A stretch of 64,000 bases of DNA, from positions 617,501 through 681,500 of the forward strand of contig NZ_JACGXA010000001.1 of assembly GCF_014138045.1 (NCBI RefSeq), in the 5' to 3' direction. Both the position numbers and the translations under genes were made by a program. Shown here one piece after another: positions 8,980 through 17,809 of this stretch. This DNA is from Nocardioides ginsengisegetis (GTDB lineage: Bacteria > Actinomycetota > Actinomycetes > Propionibacteriales > Nocardioidaceae). Within the stretch, counting starts at the first letter, position 1, and every line of letters starts with the position of its first letter. The notes beneath the pieces were generated by a model. It was given only the letters and a program-made list of their open reading frames with translations, had not been told where the DNA came from and made no database searches.

Positions 8980-10779
8980 CTAGTCCTTGAGCTCGCAGAT
9001 GACCGCGCCGTTGGTGACCGTGGCGCCGACCTCGGCCTGGAGGCCGGTGACGGTGCCGGCCTTGTGGGCCTTGAGGGGCTGCTCCATCTTCATGGCCTCC
9101 ATGACCACGATGACGTCGCCCTCGGCGACCTGCTGGCCCTCCTCGACGGCGATCTTGACGATGGTGCCCTGCATCGGGCTGGTCACGGAGTCACCGGAGG
9201 CTGCGGCGCCGGACTTCTTGCCGCCGGCGCGCTTGGGCTTCCCCTTCGACCCACCACCACCGCCGCCACCGCTGGCGGAGATGCCGCCCAGTCCGGCGGG
9301 GAGGACGACCTCGAGGCGCCGGCCGCCGACCTCGACGACCACCTTGTGGCGCTCGCCGGGCTCGTCGGCCTCGGCGGTGTCGCCGGCGTAGGGCTCGATC
9401 TGGTTGTCGAAGTCGGTCTCGATCCACTGCGTGTAGACGGTGAACTCGCCCTCGCCGGTGGGGGTGGAGGCGCCGACGTAGGCCGGGTCGCGGGTCACCG
9501 CGCGGTGGAACGGGATGACGGTGGGCATGCCGTCGACGACGAACTCGTCCAGGGCGCGGCGCGACCGCTCGAGGGCCTGGGTGCGGTCGCGGCCGGTGAC
9601 GATGAGCTTGGCGATGAGGGAGTCGAACGAGCCCGGGATCGTCTCGCCCTGGTCGTAGCCGCCGTCGAGGCGGACACCCGGGCCGGCGGGTGCGTGCCAG
9701 CGGGTCAGGGTGCCGGGGGCGGGCATGAAGTTGCGGCCGCCGTCCTCGGCGTTGATGCGGAACTCGATGGAGTGGCCGCGGATCTCGGGGTCGTCGTAGC
9801 CGAGCTCCTCGCCGGCCGCGATCCGGAACATCTCGCGGACCAGGTCGATGCCGGTGACCTCCTCGGAGACGCAGTGCTCGACCTGGAGGCGGGTGTTGAC
9901 CTCGAGGAAGGAGATCGTGCCGTCCTGGGCGACCAGGAACTCGCACGTGCCGGCGCCGTAGTAGCCGGCCTCGCGCAGGATCCGCTTGGAGGACTCGTAG
10001 AGCTCGCTGACCTGTGCGTCGGTGAGGAACGGCGCGGGCGCCTCCTCGACGAGCTTCTGGTTGCGGCGCTGGAGCGAGCAGTCGCGGGTCGAGACGACCA
10101 CGACGTTGCCGTGCTGGTCGGCCAGGCACTGGGTCTCGACGTGGCGCGGCTTGTCGAGGAACTTCTCCACCAGGCACTCGCCGCGGCCGAACGCGGTGAC
10201 GGCCTCGCGGACCGCGGACTCGTAGGCGTCGGGGATCTCCTCGATCGTGCGGGCGACCTTGAGGCCGCGGCCGCCGCCGCCGAAGACCGCCTTGATGGCG
10301 ACCGGCAGGCCGTTCTCCTTGGCGAACGCGACGACCTCGTCGGCGTCCTTGACCGGGTCCTTGGTGCCCGGCGCGAGCGGGGCGTTGGCCTTGTCGGCGA
10401 TGTGCTTGGCCTTGGCCTTGTCGCCGAGCGCCTCGATCGCGGCAGGCGGGGGGCCGATCCAGATCAGCCCGGCGTCCATGACGGCCTGGGCGAAGTCGGC
10501 GTTCTCGGCGAGGAAGCCGTAGCCCGGGTGGACCGAGTCGGCGCCGGACTTCTCGGCGACCGCGATGATCTTGGCGATGTCGAGGTAGGACTCGGCCGGC
10601 GTCGCGCCGCCCAGGGAGTGCGCCTCGTCGGCGAGGCGGACGAAGAGCGCATCGCGGTCGGGATCGGCGTAGACCGCCACGCTCCCGATGCCTGCGTCCT
10701 TGCAGGCCCTGATCACGCGTACGGCGATCTCGCCGCGGTTGGCGATGAGGACCTTCTGCAGCGGCTTGCTCTCCGGCAC
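8980..10779 (-). CDS. Acetyl-/propionyl-CoA carboxylase alpha subunit (biotin carboxylase + BCCP)
   Basis: Biotinylated alpha subunit of acyl-CoA carboxylase, 599 residues. The biotin carboxylase domain (about 1-450) starts [19 protein letters not shown] and contains [13 protein letters not shown] and [18 protein letters not shown] glycine-rich linker is followed by the biotinyl domain with the acceptor lysine in [15 protein letters not shown] near the C-terminus. GTG 10779 was chosen because AGGAG lies 6 nt upstream; an upstream in-frame ATG adds 22 residues that do not resemble the family. The beta (accD) and epsilon (accE) partners are 12 kb away at 22709-24570, and the ligase that biotinylates it is at 24614. 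Confidence 0.95.
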   Translation of the reverse strand: MPESKPLQKVLIANRGEIAVRVIRACKDAGIGSVAVYADPDRDALFVRLADEAHSLGGATPAESYLDIAKIIAVAEKSGADSVHPGYGFLAENADFAQAVMDAGLIWIGPPPAAIEALGDKAKAKHIADKANAPLAPGTKDPVKDADEVVAFAKENGLPVAIKAVFGGGGRGLKVARTIEEIPDAYESAVREAVTAFGRGECLVEKFLDKPRHVETQCLADQHGNVVVVSTRDCSLQRRNQKLVEEAPAPFLTDAQVSELYESSKRILREAGYYGAGTCEFLVAQDGTISFLEVNTRLQVEHCVSEEVTGIDLVREMFRIAAGEELGYDDPEIRGHSIEFRINAEDGGRNFMPAPGTLTRWHAPAGPGVRLDGGYDQGETIPGSFDSLIAKLIVTGRDRTQALERSRRALDEFVVDGMPTVIPFHRAVTRDPAYVGASTPTGEGEFTVYTQWIETDFDNQIEPYAGDTAEADEPGERHKVVVEVGGRRLEVVLPAGLGGISASGGGGGGGSKGKPKRAGGKKSGAAASGDSVTSPMQGTIVKIAVEEGQQVAEGDVIVVMEAMKMEQPLKAHKAGTVTGLQAEVGATVTNGAVICELKD

Positions 10780-10879
10780 CTGACACTCCTGCCCTGAAGG
10801 ATCTACACGGAATGGACTCCGCGGGGCAGGGTATCGCCACCCCACTCCGCGACCTCGCCAGGTCTCACCACCCGCACCT

Positions 10880-10898
10880 GGCCCACGGGGTCCCGTGC
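10880..10898 (-). terminator. Possible terminator after the cupin gene
   Basis: A short GC-rich inverted repeat (arms CACGG and CCGTG around a 4-nt loop, extended by GG/CC across a bulge) immediately follows the cupin stop on the minus strand. There is no T-tract, as is usual in high-GC actinobacteria, so the call is tentative. Confidence 0.35.
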
Positions 10899-10899
10899 C

Positions 10900-11388
10900 T
10901 CACACGTAGTGGTTGTCGTGCTCCTCGAGGAACGCCTGGAGCTCCTCGTGGCTCGGCTTCCAGCGGCCTTCCGAGAAGGCGACGAGACCCTCGAAGTAGG
11001 CCTCGCGGGGCGCGCCCGGCGCGAAGAGGATGAGCAGCGACGCCGGCTCGCCCGACTCGTTGCGGAAGCCGTGCAGCCCGCCCTCGGGGACGTAGTCGAA
11101 GTCGCCGGGGTGCGCGTCGACCCACTGTCTCCCGTCGTAGAGCCGGACCACGCCCGAGAGGACGAAGAAGGACTCGCTGATGGTCCGGTGGAAGTGTGGG
11201 TTGGCGCCGGCCGGCTCCGGACCCATGTCCCAGCGGTAGAGGCCGAAGCGTCCGTCGGTGGTCGCGCCGGTGGCGAGGTAGCTCGCGGCGCCGCCCGGGC
11301 GTGGCAGCTCGGGGGCGGTGTCGGCCGGCCGGAAGCGCGAGGTCGCCTCGCCGCCGCTGCCGAGGTAGACGGGGTCGGGATAGGACAT
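10900..11388 (-). CDS. Cupin-domain protein
   Basis: A 162-residue single-domain cupin. The metal-site motifs NPHFHRTISESFFVLSG (His, His, Glu) and a second HGF near PEGGLHGFRNESGEP are visible. The family includes small oxygenases, isomerases and sensors, so no reaction is assigned. A TAACGT hexamer on the minus strand (11395-11400) ends 6 nt before the ATG. It is divergent from the secreted phosphoesterase-like gene. Confidence 0.8.
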   Translation of the reverse strand: MSYPDPVYLGSGGEATSRFRPADTAPELPRPGGAASYLATGATTDGRFGLYRWDMGPEPAGANPHFHRTISESFFVLSGVVRLYDGRQWVDAHPGDFDYVPEGGLHGFRNESGEPASLLILFAPGAPREAYFEGLVAFSEGRWKPSHEELQAFLEEHDNHYV

Positions 11389-11501
11389 GGAGCGACGTTA
11401 GGACCGCGGGGCCGAGCGCTCAACGGGTTTGGCCCACGGGGTTCAGGCACGTGCCATCCGGGCGTCTCCCGCGGTTCACCACGGGGAGGCAGGTTCGCGG
11501 C

Positions 11502-12536
11502 ATGCGCCTGACTCGGACCCTCGTCGTGCTCCCCCTCCTGGCCCTCGCCGCGGTGGCCGCCCCGGCCGGCGCCGCCCCCGCCGACCCGCGCGCGGGCAGC
11601 GGCTCGGGCGACGCGGCGTACTCCTTCGCGGTGATCGGCGACGTCCCGTACGGCGACGCCCAGATCGCGGCGTTCCCGCGCTGGATCCAGCAGATCAACC
11701 GCGACCCGGCGGTCCGCTCGGTCGTCCACCTCGGCGACATCAAGAACGGCTCGACCGTCTGCAGCGACGACTACTTCGCGCTGATCCGCTCCGACTTCGA
11801 CACGTTCGAGGACCCGCTCGTCTACACGCCGGGCGACAACGAGTGGACCGACTGCCACCGCACCAACAACGGCGCCTACAACCCGCTCGAGCGGCTCGCG
11901 AAGGTGCGCGCGGTCTTCTTCGACCACCCCGGCCGCACCCTCGGCCGGGAGACGTTCCCGGTGACCTCGCAGGCCGACCGCGGCTTCCCGGAGAACGTCC
12001 GCTACCGCCGCGCCGGGTTGACCTTCCTGACCGCCAACGTGACCGGCAGCAACAACGGGCTGCAGCCGTGGTCGGGCCTCGGCAACACCGAGCCGACGCC
12101 CGAGCAGCGGCAGGCGGTGCAGGGCCGCACGGCCGCCGACATCGACGAGCTGCGCCAGGCGTTCGCGACCGCGCGGGCCCGCCACGACCGCGGCGTCGTG
12201 GTGATGCAGCAGGCGGACATGTTCGACCCGACCTACACGCCGACCGACAACGACATCAGCGCCTTCCGCCCGTGGGTGCAGGCGCTCGTCGACGAGGCCG
12301 CGGCCTTCTCGGGCCCGGTCTACCTGCTCGACGGCGACAGCCACGCCTACAACACCGACCGGCCGCTGGCGACCGGCTCGGCCTGGCTCACGACGTACAA
12401 CGTCCACGGCGCGGCCGACAACCTGACCCGGGTGACCGTCGACGGCTCGAGCAACAACACCGACTACCTGCGGGTGACGGTGGGGGCGCCGGGCACGCCG
12501 CTGCTCAGCTGGGAGCGGGTCCCCTACGCCTCCTGA
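11502..12536 (+). CDS. Secreted calcineurin-like phosphoesterase-type protein
   Basis: A 344-residue exported protein with a signal peptide (LVVLPLLALAAVAAPAGAA). After it come FAVIGDVPYGD, VHLGDIKNG and YTPGDNEWTDC, which match the metal-binding Asp, GD and GDNE blocks of metallophosphoesterases; DGDSHAY resembles the late GH motif with H retained. The middle region PTYTPTDNDISAFRP is not a catalytic block. Substrate unknown. A GGGGAGG sequence lies about 13 nt upstream of the ATG, a somewhat long spacing. Divergent from the cupin gene. Confidence 0.75.
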   Translation: MRLTRTLVVLPLLALAAVAAPAGAAPADPRAGSGSGDAAYSFAVIGDVPYGDAQIAAFPRWIQQINRDPAVRSVVHLGDIKNGSTVCSDDYFALIRSDFDTFEDPLVYTPGDNEWTDCHRTNNGAYNPLERLAKVRAVFFDHPGRTLGRETFPVTSQADRGFPENVRYRRAGLTFLTANVTGSNNGLQPWSGLGNTEPTPEQRQAVQGRTAADIDELRQAFATARARHDRGVVVMQQADMFDPTYTPTDNDISAFRPWVQALVDEAAAFSGPVYLLDGDSHAYNTDRPLATGSAWLTTYNVHGAADNLTRVTVDGSSNNTDYLRVTVGAPGTPLLSWERVPYAS

Positions 12537-12578
12537 GGCGGTTAACAACCGCTAACCATTCGGGCTAGCATGGGTGCC

Positions 12579-13751
12579 ATGACGTTCGAGTTGTCCCGAG
12601 AGCACGAAGAGTTCCGCCGCAGCGTCCGCGAGTTCGCGGAGGCCGAGATCGGCCCGCACGCCGCGCAGTGGGACCGCGACCACCACTTCCCGGTGGACGT
12701 GGTGCAGAAGATGGGCAAGCTCGGGCTGTTCGGCCTCACCGCCCCTGAGGAGTACGGCGGTGCCGGCGAGGACGGCGACTTCACCAGCCTCTGCGTCGCG
12801 ATCGAGGAGATCGGCCGCGTCGACCAGTCGATGGGGATCACGCTGCAGGCCGGCGTCGGCCTGGGCATCAACCCGATCCTGACCTACGGCACGGACGCGC
12901 AGAAGGAGCAGTGGCTCCCGGCGCTCGTCGCGGGCGAGCAGCTCGCCGGCTTCGGCCTGACCGAGCCCGGCGCCGGCTCCGACGCGGGCGCCACCAAGAC
13001 CAAGGCCGAGCTCGTCGGCGACGAGTGGGTCGTCAACGGCTCCAAGCAGTTCATCACCAACTCGGGCTCGGAGATCACCAGCCTCGTCACGGTCACCGCC
13101 CGCACCGGCACGCGCGAGGACGGCCGGCCCGAGATCTCCGCGATCATGGTCCCCTCCGACACGCCGGGCTTCACCGCCGAGAAGGCCTACGACAAGCTCG
13201 GCTGGCACGCCTCGGACACCCACCCGCTCTCCTTCGAGGACGCCCACGTCCCGGCGGCCAACCTGCTCGGCGAGCAGGGCCGCGGCTACGCGCAGTTCCT
13301 CGCCACCCTCGACGACGGCCGGGTCGCGATCTCGGCCCTGTCGGTCGGCTGCATCCAGGCCTGCCTCGACATGTCCCTCCAGTACGCCGGGGAGCGCCAG
13401 ACGTTCGGCGGCCCGATCGGGCGCAAGCAGGGCGTCGCGTTCCAGATCGCCGACCTCGAGACGATGCTGCACGCCGCCCGCCTGCTGACCTACCGCGCGG
13501 CCTCGATGAAGGACGCGGGGGCGCCGTACCAGCAGTTCAAGCAGGCTGCAGCGGTCGCCAAGCTCTACTCCACCGAGTCGGCGGTCACCGCGACCCGGAT
13601 CGCGACCCAGGTCTTCGGCGGCTACGGCTTCATGGAGGAGTACCCCGTCGCACGCTTCTACCGCGACGCGAAGGTGCTCGAGGTCGGCGAGGGCACCTCC
13701 GAGGTGCAGCGGATGCTGATCGCGCGCGGGCTCGGCCTGCCCGTCGAGTGA
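12579..13751 (+). CDS. Acyl-CoA dehydrogenase
   Basis: FAD-dependent alpha,beta-dehydrogenation of an acyl-CoA, 390 residues, full length for the family. Blocks seen: FGLTEPGAGSDAG (FAD/substrate binding), the central beta-domain SKQFITNSG, and the C-terminal QVFGGYGFMEEYPVARFYRDAK with the usual catalytic glutamate region. ATG 12579 is preferred over ATG 12570 because a TAGCAT hexamer (12566-12571) ends 7 nt before it, consistent with a leaderless transcript; the earlier ATG overlaps that hexamer. A second acyl-CoA dehydrogenase lies at 31155. Confidence 0.93.
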   Translation: MTFELSREHEEFRRSVREFAEAEIGPHAAQWDRDHHFPVDVVQKMGKLGLFGLTAPEEYGGAGEDGDFTSLCVAIEEIGRVDQSMGITLQAGVGLGINPILTYGTDAQKEQWLPALVAGEQLAGFGLTEPGAGSDAGATKTKAELVGDEWVVNGSKQFITNSGSEITSLVTVTARTGTREDGRPEISAIMVPSDTPGFTAEKAYDKLGWHASDTHPLSFEDAHVPAANLLGEQGRGYAQFLATLDDGRVAISALSVGCIQACLDMSLQYAGERQTFGGPIGRKQGVAFQIADLETMLHAARLLTYRAASMKDAGAPYQQFKQAAAVAKLYSTESAVTATRIATQVFGGYGFMEEYPVARFYRDAKVLEVGEGTSEVQRMLIARGLGLPVE

Positions 13752-13796
13752 CGGGCCTGACAGATCTCGTGGGCCTGAGCGGCTAGCCTTCACCCC

Positions 13797-14375
13797 ATGG
13801 GCAGCCGGTGGCAGCGAGTTCTCGCTGAGGTGGGCCGGTTCCTCGCAGTCGGAGGGCTGGCCACGGCGGTGGCGTTCGTGCTCTTCAACCTGCTGGTGCA
13901 CGGCTTCAACACCGGCCACCGCGCGCTGCTCGCCGACCACGTGATCATCGCCTACGTCGTGGCCAACACCGTCGGCATGGTGATCAGCTACCGCGGCGCC
14001 CGCAACTGGGCCTTCCGCGACCGTCCGCCCCGCCAGGCCGACGGCGGCCGGCTGGCCTACGTGGTCATCAACGTGGCCACCATGTCGCTCCCGATCGGGT
14101 GCCTGTGGGTCAGCCGCAACCTGCTGGGCCTCGACGACCCGTTCTCCGACAACATCTCGGCCAACGTGGTCGGCCTGGCGCTCGGTCTCGGGGCGCGGTT
14201 CTACCTCTTCCGGACGTTCGTGTTCCGCCGGCCGGTGCACCTGCCGCACCTCTCGCTGCCGCACCACCCGCACACCAACCCGCACGAGGTCTTCGACACC
14301 CCGGCCGACGGGCTCCCGCTCAGCGAGACCACAGATCGGTCCACGAGTGGCCGAGCTCAGCCGCCAGCTCCCTGA
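13797..14375 (+). CDS. GtrA-like integral membrane protein
   Basis: A 192-residue protein with four predicted membrane helices (residues about 12-35, 45-67, 82-104 and 118-140) and the GtrA signature of a conserved FLAVGGLATAVAF first helix and NWAFRDR loop. GtrA proteins are implicated in moving polyprenyl-linked sugars across the membrane or in sugar-linked envelope modification. A TAGCCT hexamer (13784-13789) ends 7 nt before the ATG. The hydrophilic His/Pro-rich tail overlaps the 3' end of maf on the opposite strand by 56 bp; the overlap affects only the weakly conserved tail. Confidence 0.88.
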   Translation: MGSRWQRVLAEVGRFLAVGGLATAVAFVLFNLLVHGFNTGHRALLADHVIIAYVVANTVGMVISYRGARNWAFRDRPPRQADGGRLAYVVINVATMSLPIGCLWVSRNLLGLDDPFSDNISANVVGLALGLGARFYLFRTFVFRRPVHLPHLSLPHHPHTNPHEVFDTPADGLPLSETTDRSTSGRAQPPAP

Positions 14376-14928
14376 GCAACGGCAGGCTGACGCCGACCAC
14401 GTTGTGGTGGTCGCCCTCGATCTCGCGGACGAACGCCCCACCGAGTCCGTCGACGGTGAACGCGCCGGCGACCCACAGCGGCTCGCCGGTGGCGACGTAG
14501 GCGTGGATCTCCTCGTCGGTCACCTCGGCGAAGTGGACGGTCGTGGAGGCCGTGGCCGCGACGACCTTGCCGGTGGCGGTGTCGTGCAGGCAGTGACCCG
14601 TGCGCAGCACGCCGGAACGACCCCGCATGGCCCGCCAGCGGCGTACGGCGTCGTCGGCGTCGTCGGGCTTGCCGAGCGCGTCGCCGTCGAGCTCGAGGAC
14701 GGAGTCGCAGCCGAGCACGAGGGCGTCCTCGGGGAGGTCCTCGCGGGCGGCGACGGTGGCGCACTTGAGCTCCGCGAGCTGGAGGGCCAGCTCGGCGGGC
14801 GGCAGCCCGTCGAGCTGGGACTCGTCGACGCCGGACACGATCACGACCGGCTCGACGCCGGCGCTGCGCAGCGTGGCGAGCCGGGCGGGGGAGGCCGAGG
14901 CCAGGACGAACGTCGTCACCGCGGGCAC
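14320..14928 (-). CDS. maf: Maf-family nucleoside triphosphate pyrophosphatase
   Basis: Hydrolyses non-canonical or excess NTPs (dTTP/UTP or m7GTP in characterised Maf proteins) and is linked to septum and division control. The N-terminal signature FVLASASPARLATLRSAG is present, then SGVDES and the VLGCDSVLELDG catalytic block; 202 residues, normal for the family. Starts at GTG 14928, immediately after the stop of the DUF885 gene on the same strand, indicating an operon. In mycobacteria maf sits beside accE/accD5 (from memory); here those genes are 8 kb away. Confidence 0.92.
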   Translation of the reverse strand: MPAVTTFVLASASPARLATLRSAGVEPVVIVSGVDESQLDGLPPAELALQLAELKCATVAAREDLPEDALVLGCDSVLELDGDALGKPDDADDAVRRWRAMRGRSGVLRTGHCLHDTATGKVVAATASTTVHFAEVTDEEIHAYVATGEPLWVAGAFTVDGLGGAFVREIEGDHHNVVGVSLPLLRELAAELGHSWTDLWSR

Positions 14929-14929
14929 C

Positions 14930-16612
14930 TCAGATCCGGGCCAGCGCGGCGGTGAGCGGGTCCAGGCCGAGCGAGCCGAGGTCGAGCGCGGCGCGGTGGA
15001 AGGCCTTGAGGTCGAACGACGAGCCCTGCCGGGCCTTGGCGGCGTCGCGGGCCTCGAGCCAGATCCGCTCGCCGACCTTGTACGACGGAGCCTGGCCGGG
15101 CCAGCCGAGGTAGCGCTTGACCTCGAAGTCGATGAACGCCGGGTCCATCTGGCAGTGCTCGCCCATGAACTCGCGGCCGAGCGCCGGCGTCCAGGTCTCG
15201 CCCGGGTGGAAGCCGAACGGGTTGTCCCGGGGGATCTCCAGCTCGAGGTGCATCCCGATGTCGACGATGACCCGCGCGGCGCGGAAGCTCTGGCCGTCGA
15301 GCATGCCGAGCCGGTCGGCGGGGTCGGCGAGGTAGCCGAGGTCGTCCATCAGCCGCTCGGCGTAGAGCGCCCAGCCCTCGCCGTGGCCGCTGACCCAGCA
15401 CATCAGCCGCTGCCAGCGGTTGAGCACGTCGCTGCGGTAGGCGGTCTGCGCGACCTGGAGGTGGTGGCCCGGGACGCCCTCGTGGAAGACGGTGGTCACC
15501 TCGCGCCAGGGGGCGAAGTCGTCGATGCCGTCGGGCACCGACCACCACATGCGACCGGGACGCTCGAAGTCCTCGGAGGGGCCGGTGTAGTAGATGCCGC
15601 CGTCGTTGGTGGGGGCCAGGCAGCACTCGATCCGGCGGACCGGGTCGGGGATGTCGAAGTGGACGCCCGCCATCTCCTCGATGGTGCGGTCGGCCAGCTG
15701 CTGCATCCAGTCGCGGAAGGCCTCGCGGCCGTGGATCCGGCGCGCCGGGTCGGCGTCGAGGTGGGCGACGGCCTCCGCGACCTTCGAGCCCGGCAGGATC
15801 CGGTCGGCGGTCGCGTCCATGTCGTCGGCGAGCCGCTTGAGCTCGTCCCAGCCCCACGCGTAGGTCTGCTCGAGGTCGACGGTCGCGCCGAGGAAGTAGC
15901 GCGAGGCCAGCGCGTAGTGCTCGCGGCCGACCGCCTCCTTCGCCCGCCCGCGCGGCTCCATCTCGTCCTCGAGGAAGAGCCCGAAGTCGGCGAACGCCCG
16001 GGCGGCGCCCGCGGCGTGCTGGTCGAGCTGGGCGCGCAGGGCGCCGTCGGTCCCGCTGCGGGCGATGAGACCCGCGAAGAAGTCGCCGCCCTCGCCGGTC
16101 TGCCCGGTCCAGTTGCTGACCTGGGTCGCGACCTCGGCGTACTGGCGCGCGGCGGCGACGTTGCCCTTCGACGCCTCCTCGGCCAGCGTGACCCGGTAGT
16201 CCTGCAGGGTGGCGGGGATCGCGGCGAGGCGTCCGTCGATGTTGACCCACGCCTCCTCGCCCTCGGTCGGCATCAGGTCGAAGATCTGGCGGATCTCGTG
16301 CAGCCCGCTGGTGAGCACGGAGAAGTCGGCGCGCACCAGCCCGGCGTCCATCCGGTCGACGTCGAGCCCGAGCCGCTCGAGGAACGCGTCGCGGGCCACG
16401 GCCTCGCGTTCGTCGACGGGTGTGGTGGCCGTGGCCTCGCCCAGCGCCCGCCGGGTGAGCTCCTCCCGGGCGGCGAAGCCGTCGGGGGAGAGGTCGGTGA
16501 GCCGGTCGTCCTGGCCCGCCACCCCGAAGTACGTCGCTGCGAGCGGGTCGAGGGCGGTGTAGTCGTCCACGAATCGGTCGGAGATCGCGTCCACGCGTCG
16601 GTCGTTCGTCAC
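14930..16612 (-). CDS. DUF885-family metallopeptidase-like protein
   Basis: A 560-residue cytoplasmic protein of the DUF885 family. The zinc-binding HExxH-like element appears as VFHEGVPGHHLQVAQ (HEGxPGHH), with EGWALYAERLMDDLG downstream, both characteristic of the family. No signal peptide. The GTG at 16612 is preferred over an in-frame GTG 8 codons upstream because a TAGGCT hexamer (minus strand, 16620-16625) ends 7 nt before it. Probably co-transcribed with maf, which starts 1 bp after its stop. Substrate unknown; related proteins are annotated as carboxypeptidases. Confidence 0.85.
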   Translation of the reverse strand: MTNDRRVDAISDRFVDDYTALDPLAATYFGVAGQDDRLTDLSPDGFAAREELTRRALGEATATTPVDEREAVARDAFLERLGLDVDRMDAGLVRADFSVLTSGLHEIRQIFDLMPTEGEEAWVNIDGRLAAIPATLQDYRVTLAEEASKGNVAAARQYAEVATQVSNWTGQTGEGGDFFAGLIARSGTDGALRAQLDQHAAGAARAFADFGLFLEDEMEPRGRAKEAVGREHYALASRYFLGATVDLEQTYAWGWDELKRLADDMDATADRILPGSKVAEAVAHLDADPARRIHGREAFRDWMQQLADRTIEEMAGVHFDIPDPVRRIECCLAPTNDGGIYYTGPSEDFERPGRMWWSVPDGIDDFAPWREVTTVFHEGVPGHHLQVAQTAYRSDVLNRWQRLMCWVSGHGEGWALYAERLMDDLGYLADPADRLGMLDGQSFRAARVIVDIGMHLELEIPRDNPFGFHPGETWTPALGREFMGEHCQMDPAFIDFEVKRYLGWPGQAPSYKVGERIWLEARDAAKARQGSSFDLKAFHRAALDLGSLGLDPLTAALARI

Positions 16613-16692
16613 GCGGGCGAGCCTACGGGCTGTCACGGGCTGTCGGGCATGATGGCGGCCAGATCCAGCCGGCCCAGTGGGGGGACGACCGT

Positions 16693-17724
16693 GTGACCGA
16701 CCGCGTGACCGACGCCGCGACGCCGCGTCGACGTCTGGCCGTCGCCCTCGCAGGAGTCCTCGTCCTCGCCCTGGTCGCCGGGTTCGGCGCGTTCCTCTTC
16801 GCGCGCAGCCACCATCTCGGGCCGTGGCGCCTCGGCGCCCAGGAGGTCAACCCCTTCGGCCAGCGCCCGCAGTACGTCGACCCGCAGTCCCGCGCCGCCC
16901 AGGCCGCCGCGCAGGCGACCGCCGACGGGGACACCGCCTCGGCGGCGGTGTTCGAGCGGCTCGCCGCCATCCCGGCGGGCATCTGGCTGACCCCCGAGCA
17001 GTACCCACCCGGCCGGGTCGGCGCCTACGTGACCGAGGTCGTGACGGCGGCCGACGCGGCCCGCAACGTCCCGGTGCTCGTCGTCTACGGCATCCCGGAC
17101 CGCGACTGCAGCGGCCAGTACTCCAGCGGCGGGCTCAGCGAGGAGCAGTACGGCCCGTGGGTGCAGGAGATCGCGACGGCCGCGGCCGCCGCCGACCGGG
17201 TCGCGGTCGTCCTGGAGCCGGACGCACTGGCCGCGTCGATCGAGTGCCACGACGAGGACCAGCGGGTCCGCCTGATGAAGGACGCGGTGGGCCGGCTGCG
17301 CACCGCCGGCGTCACGACGTACGTCGATGCCGGCCACTCCGACTGGGTGCCCGCCGCCGCGGTCGCGCGGCTGCTGGAGCGGTCGGGCGTCGGGAGCGTC
17401 CGCGGCTTCGCCACCAACGTGGCCAACTACCAGACCGACGACGACGAGCGGGCCTACGCGACCCGGATCGCGAAGCTGCTCGGCGGAGCCCACTACGTCA
17501 TCGACTCGGGCCGCAACGGCAACGGCTCCACGAAGAACTGGTGCAACCCGGCCCGTCGGGCGGTCGGCACCGATCCGGGATTCGTGGACGACGGCACCGG
17601 CCTCGATGCGTTCCTGTGGGTCAAGCCGCCCGGCGAGAGCGACGGCGACTGCGGGGGCGGACCACCCGCCGGCGAGTTCTGGCCGCAGCGCGCCCTGGAG
17701 ATGGCCCGGCTCTCCGGGTGGTGA
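16693..17724 (+). CDS. Glycoside hydrolase family 6 protein (cellulase/cellobiohydrolase-like)
   Basis: A membrane-anchored or secreted 343-residue inverting glycosidase. After an N-terminal hydrophobic segment (VALAGVLVLALVAGFGAFLF) the GH6 blocks occur in order: VYGIPDRDCSGQYSSGG with a catalytic-region Asp, VVLEPDALA, YVDAGHSDW, ATNVANYQ, DSGRNGNGS with WCNPARRA, and AFLWVKPPGESDG near the end. These are the expected active-site motifs for beta-1,4-glucan cleavage. No carbohydrate-binding module is present. It could act on cellulose or on the cell's own glucan; a cellulose-synthase-like GT2 lies 3.5 kb away. Start is a GTG with no strong ribosome-binding site. Confidence 0.88.
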   Translation: MTDRVTDAATPRRRLAVALAGVLVLALVAGFGAFLFARSHHLGPWRLGAQEVNPFGQRPQYVDPQSRAAQAAAQATADGDTASAAVFERLAAIPAGIWLTPEQYPPGRVGAYVTEVVTAADAARNVPVLVVYGIPDRDCSGQYSSGGLSEEQYGPWVQEIATAAAAADRVAVVLEPDALAASIECHDEDQRVRLMKDAVGRLRTAGVTTYVDAGHSDWVPAAAVARLLERSGVGSVRGFATNVANYQTDDDERAYATRIAKLLGGAHYVIDSGRNGNGSTKNWCNPARRAVGTDPGFVDDGTGLDAFLWVKPPGESDGDCGGGPPAGEFWPQRALEMARLSGW

Positions 17725-17809
17725 GGACTTCTCCACAGTTGGGTAACAGGCGGTGCTCAAGTAGCGGTGCCGCGCACGGTGCCCGCCCGCCATTGGTTAG
17801 CATCCCCCC

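Noticed and set aside
14320..14375. Frameshift or mis-called end at the gtrA/maf overlap
   Set aside because: Both frames keep family-typical ends; only the variable gtrA tail overlaps.
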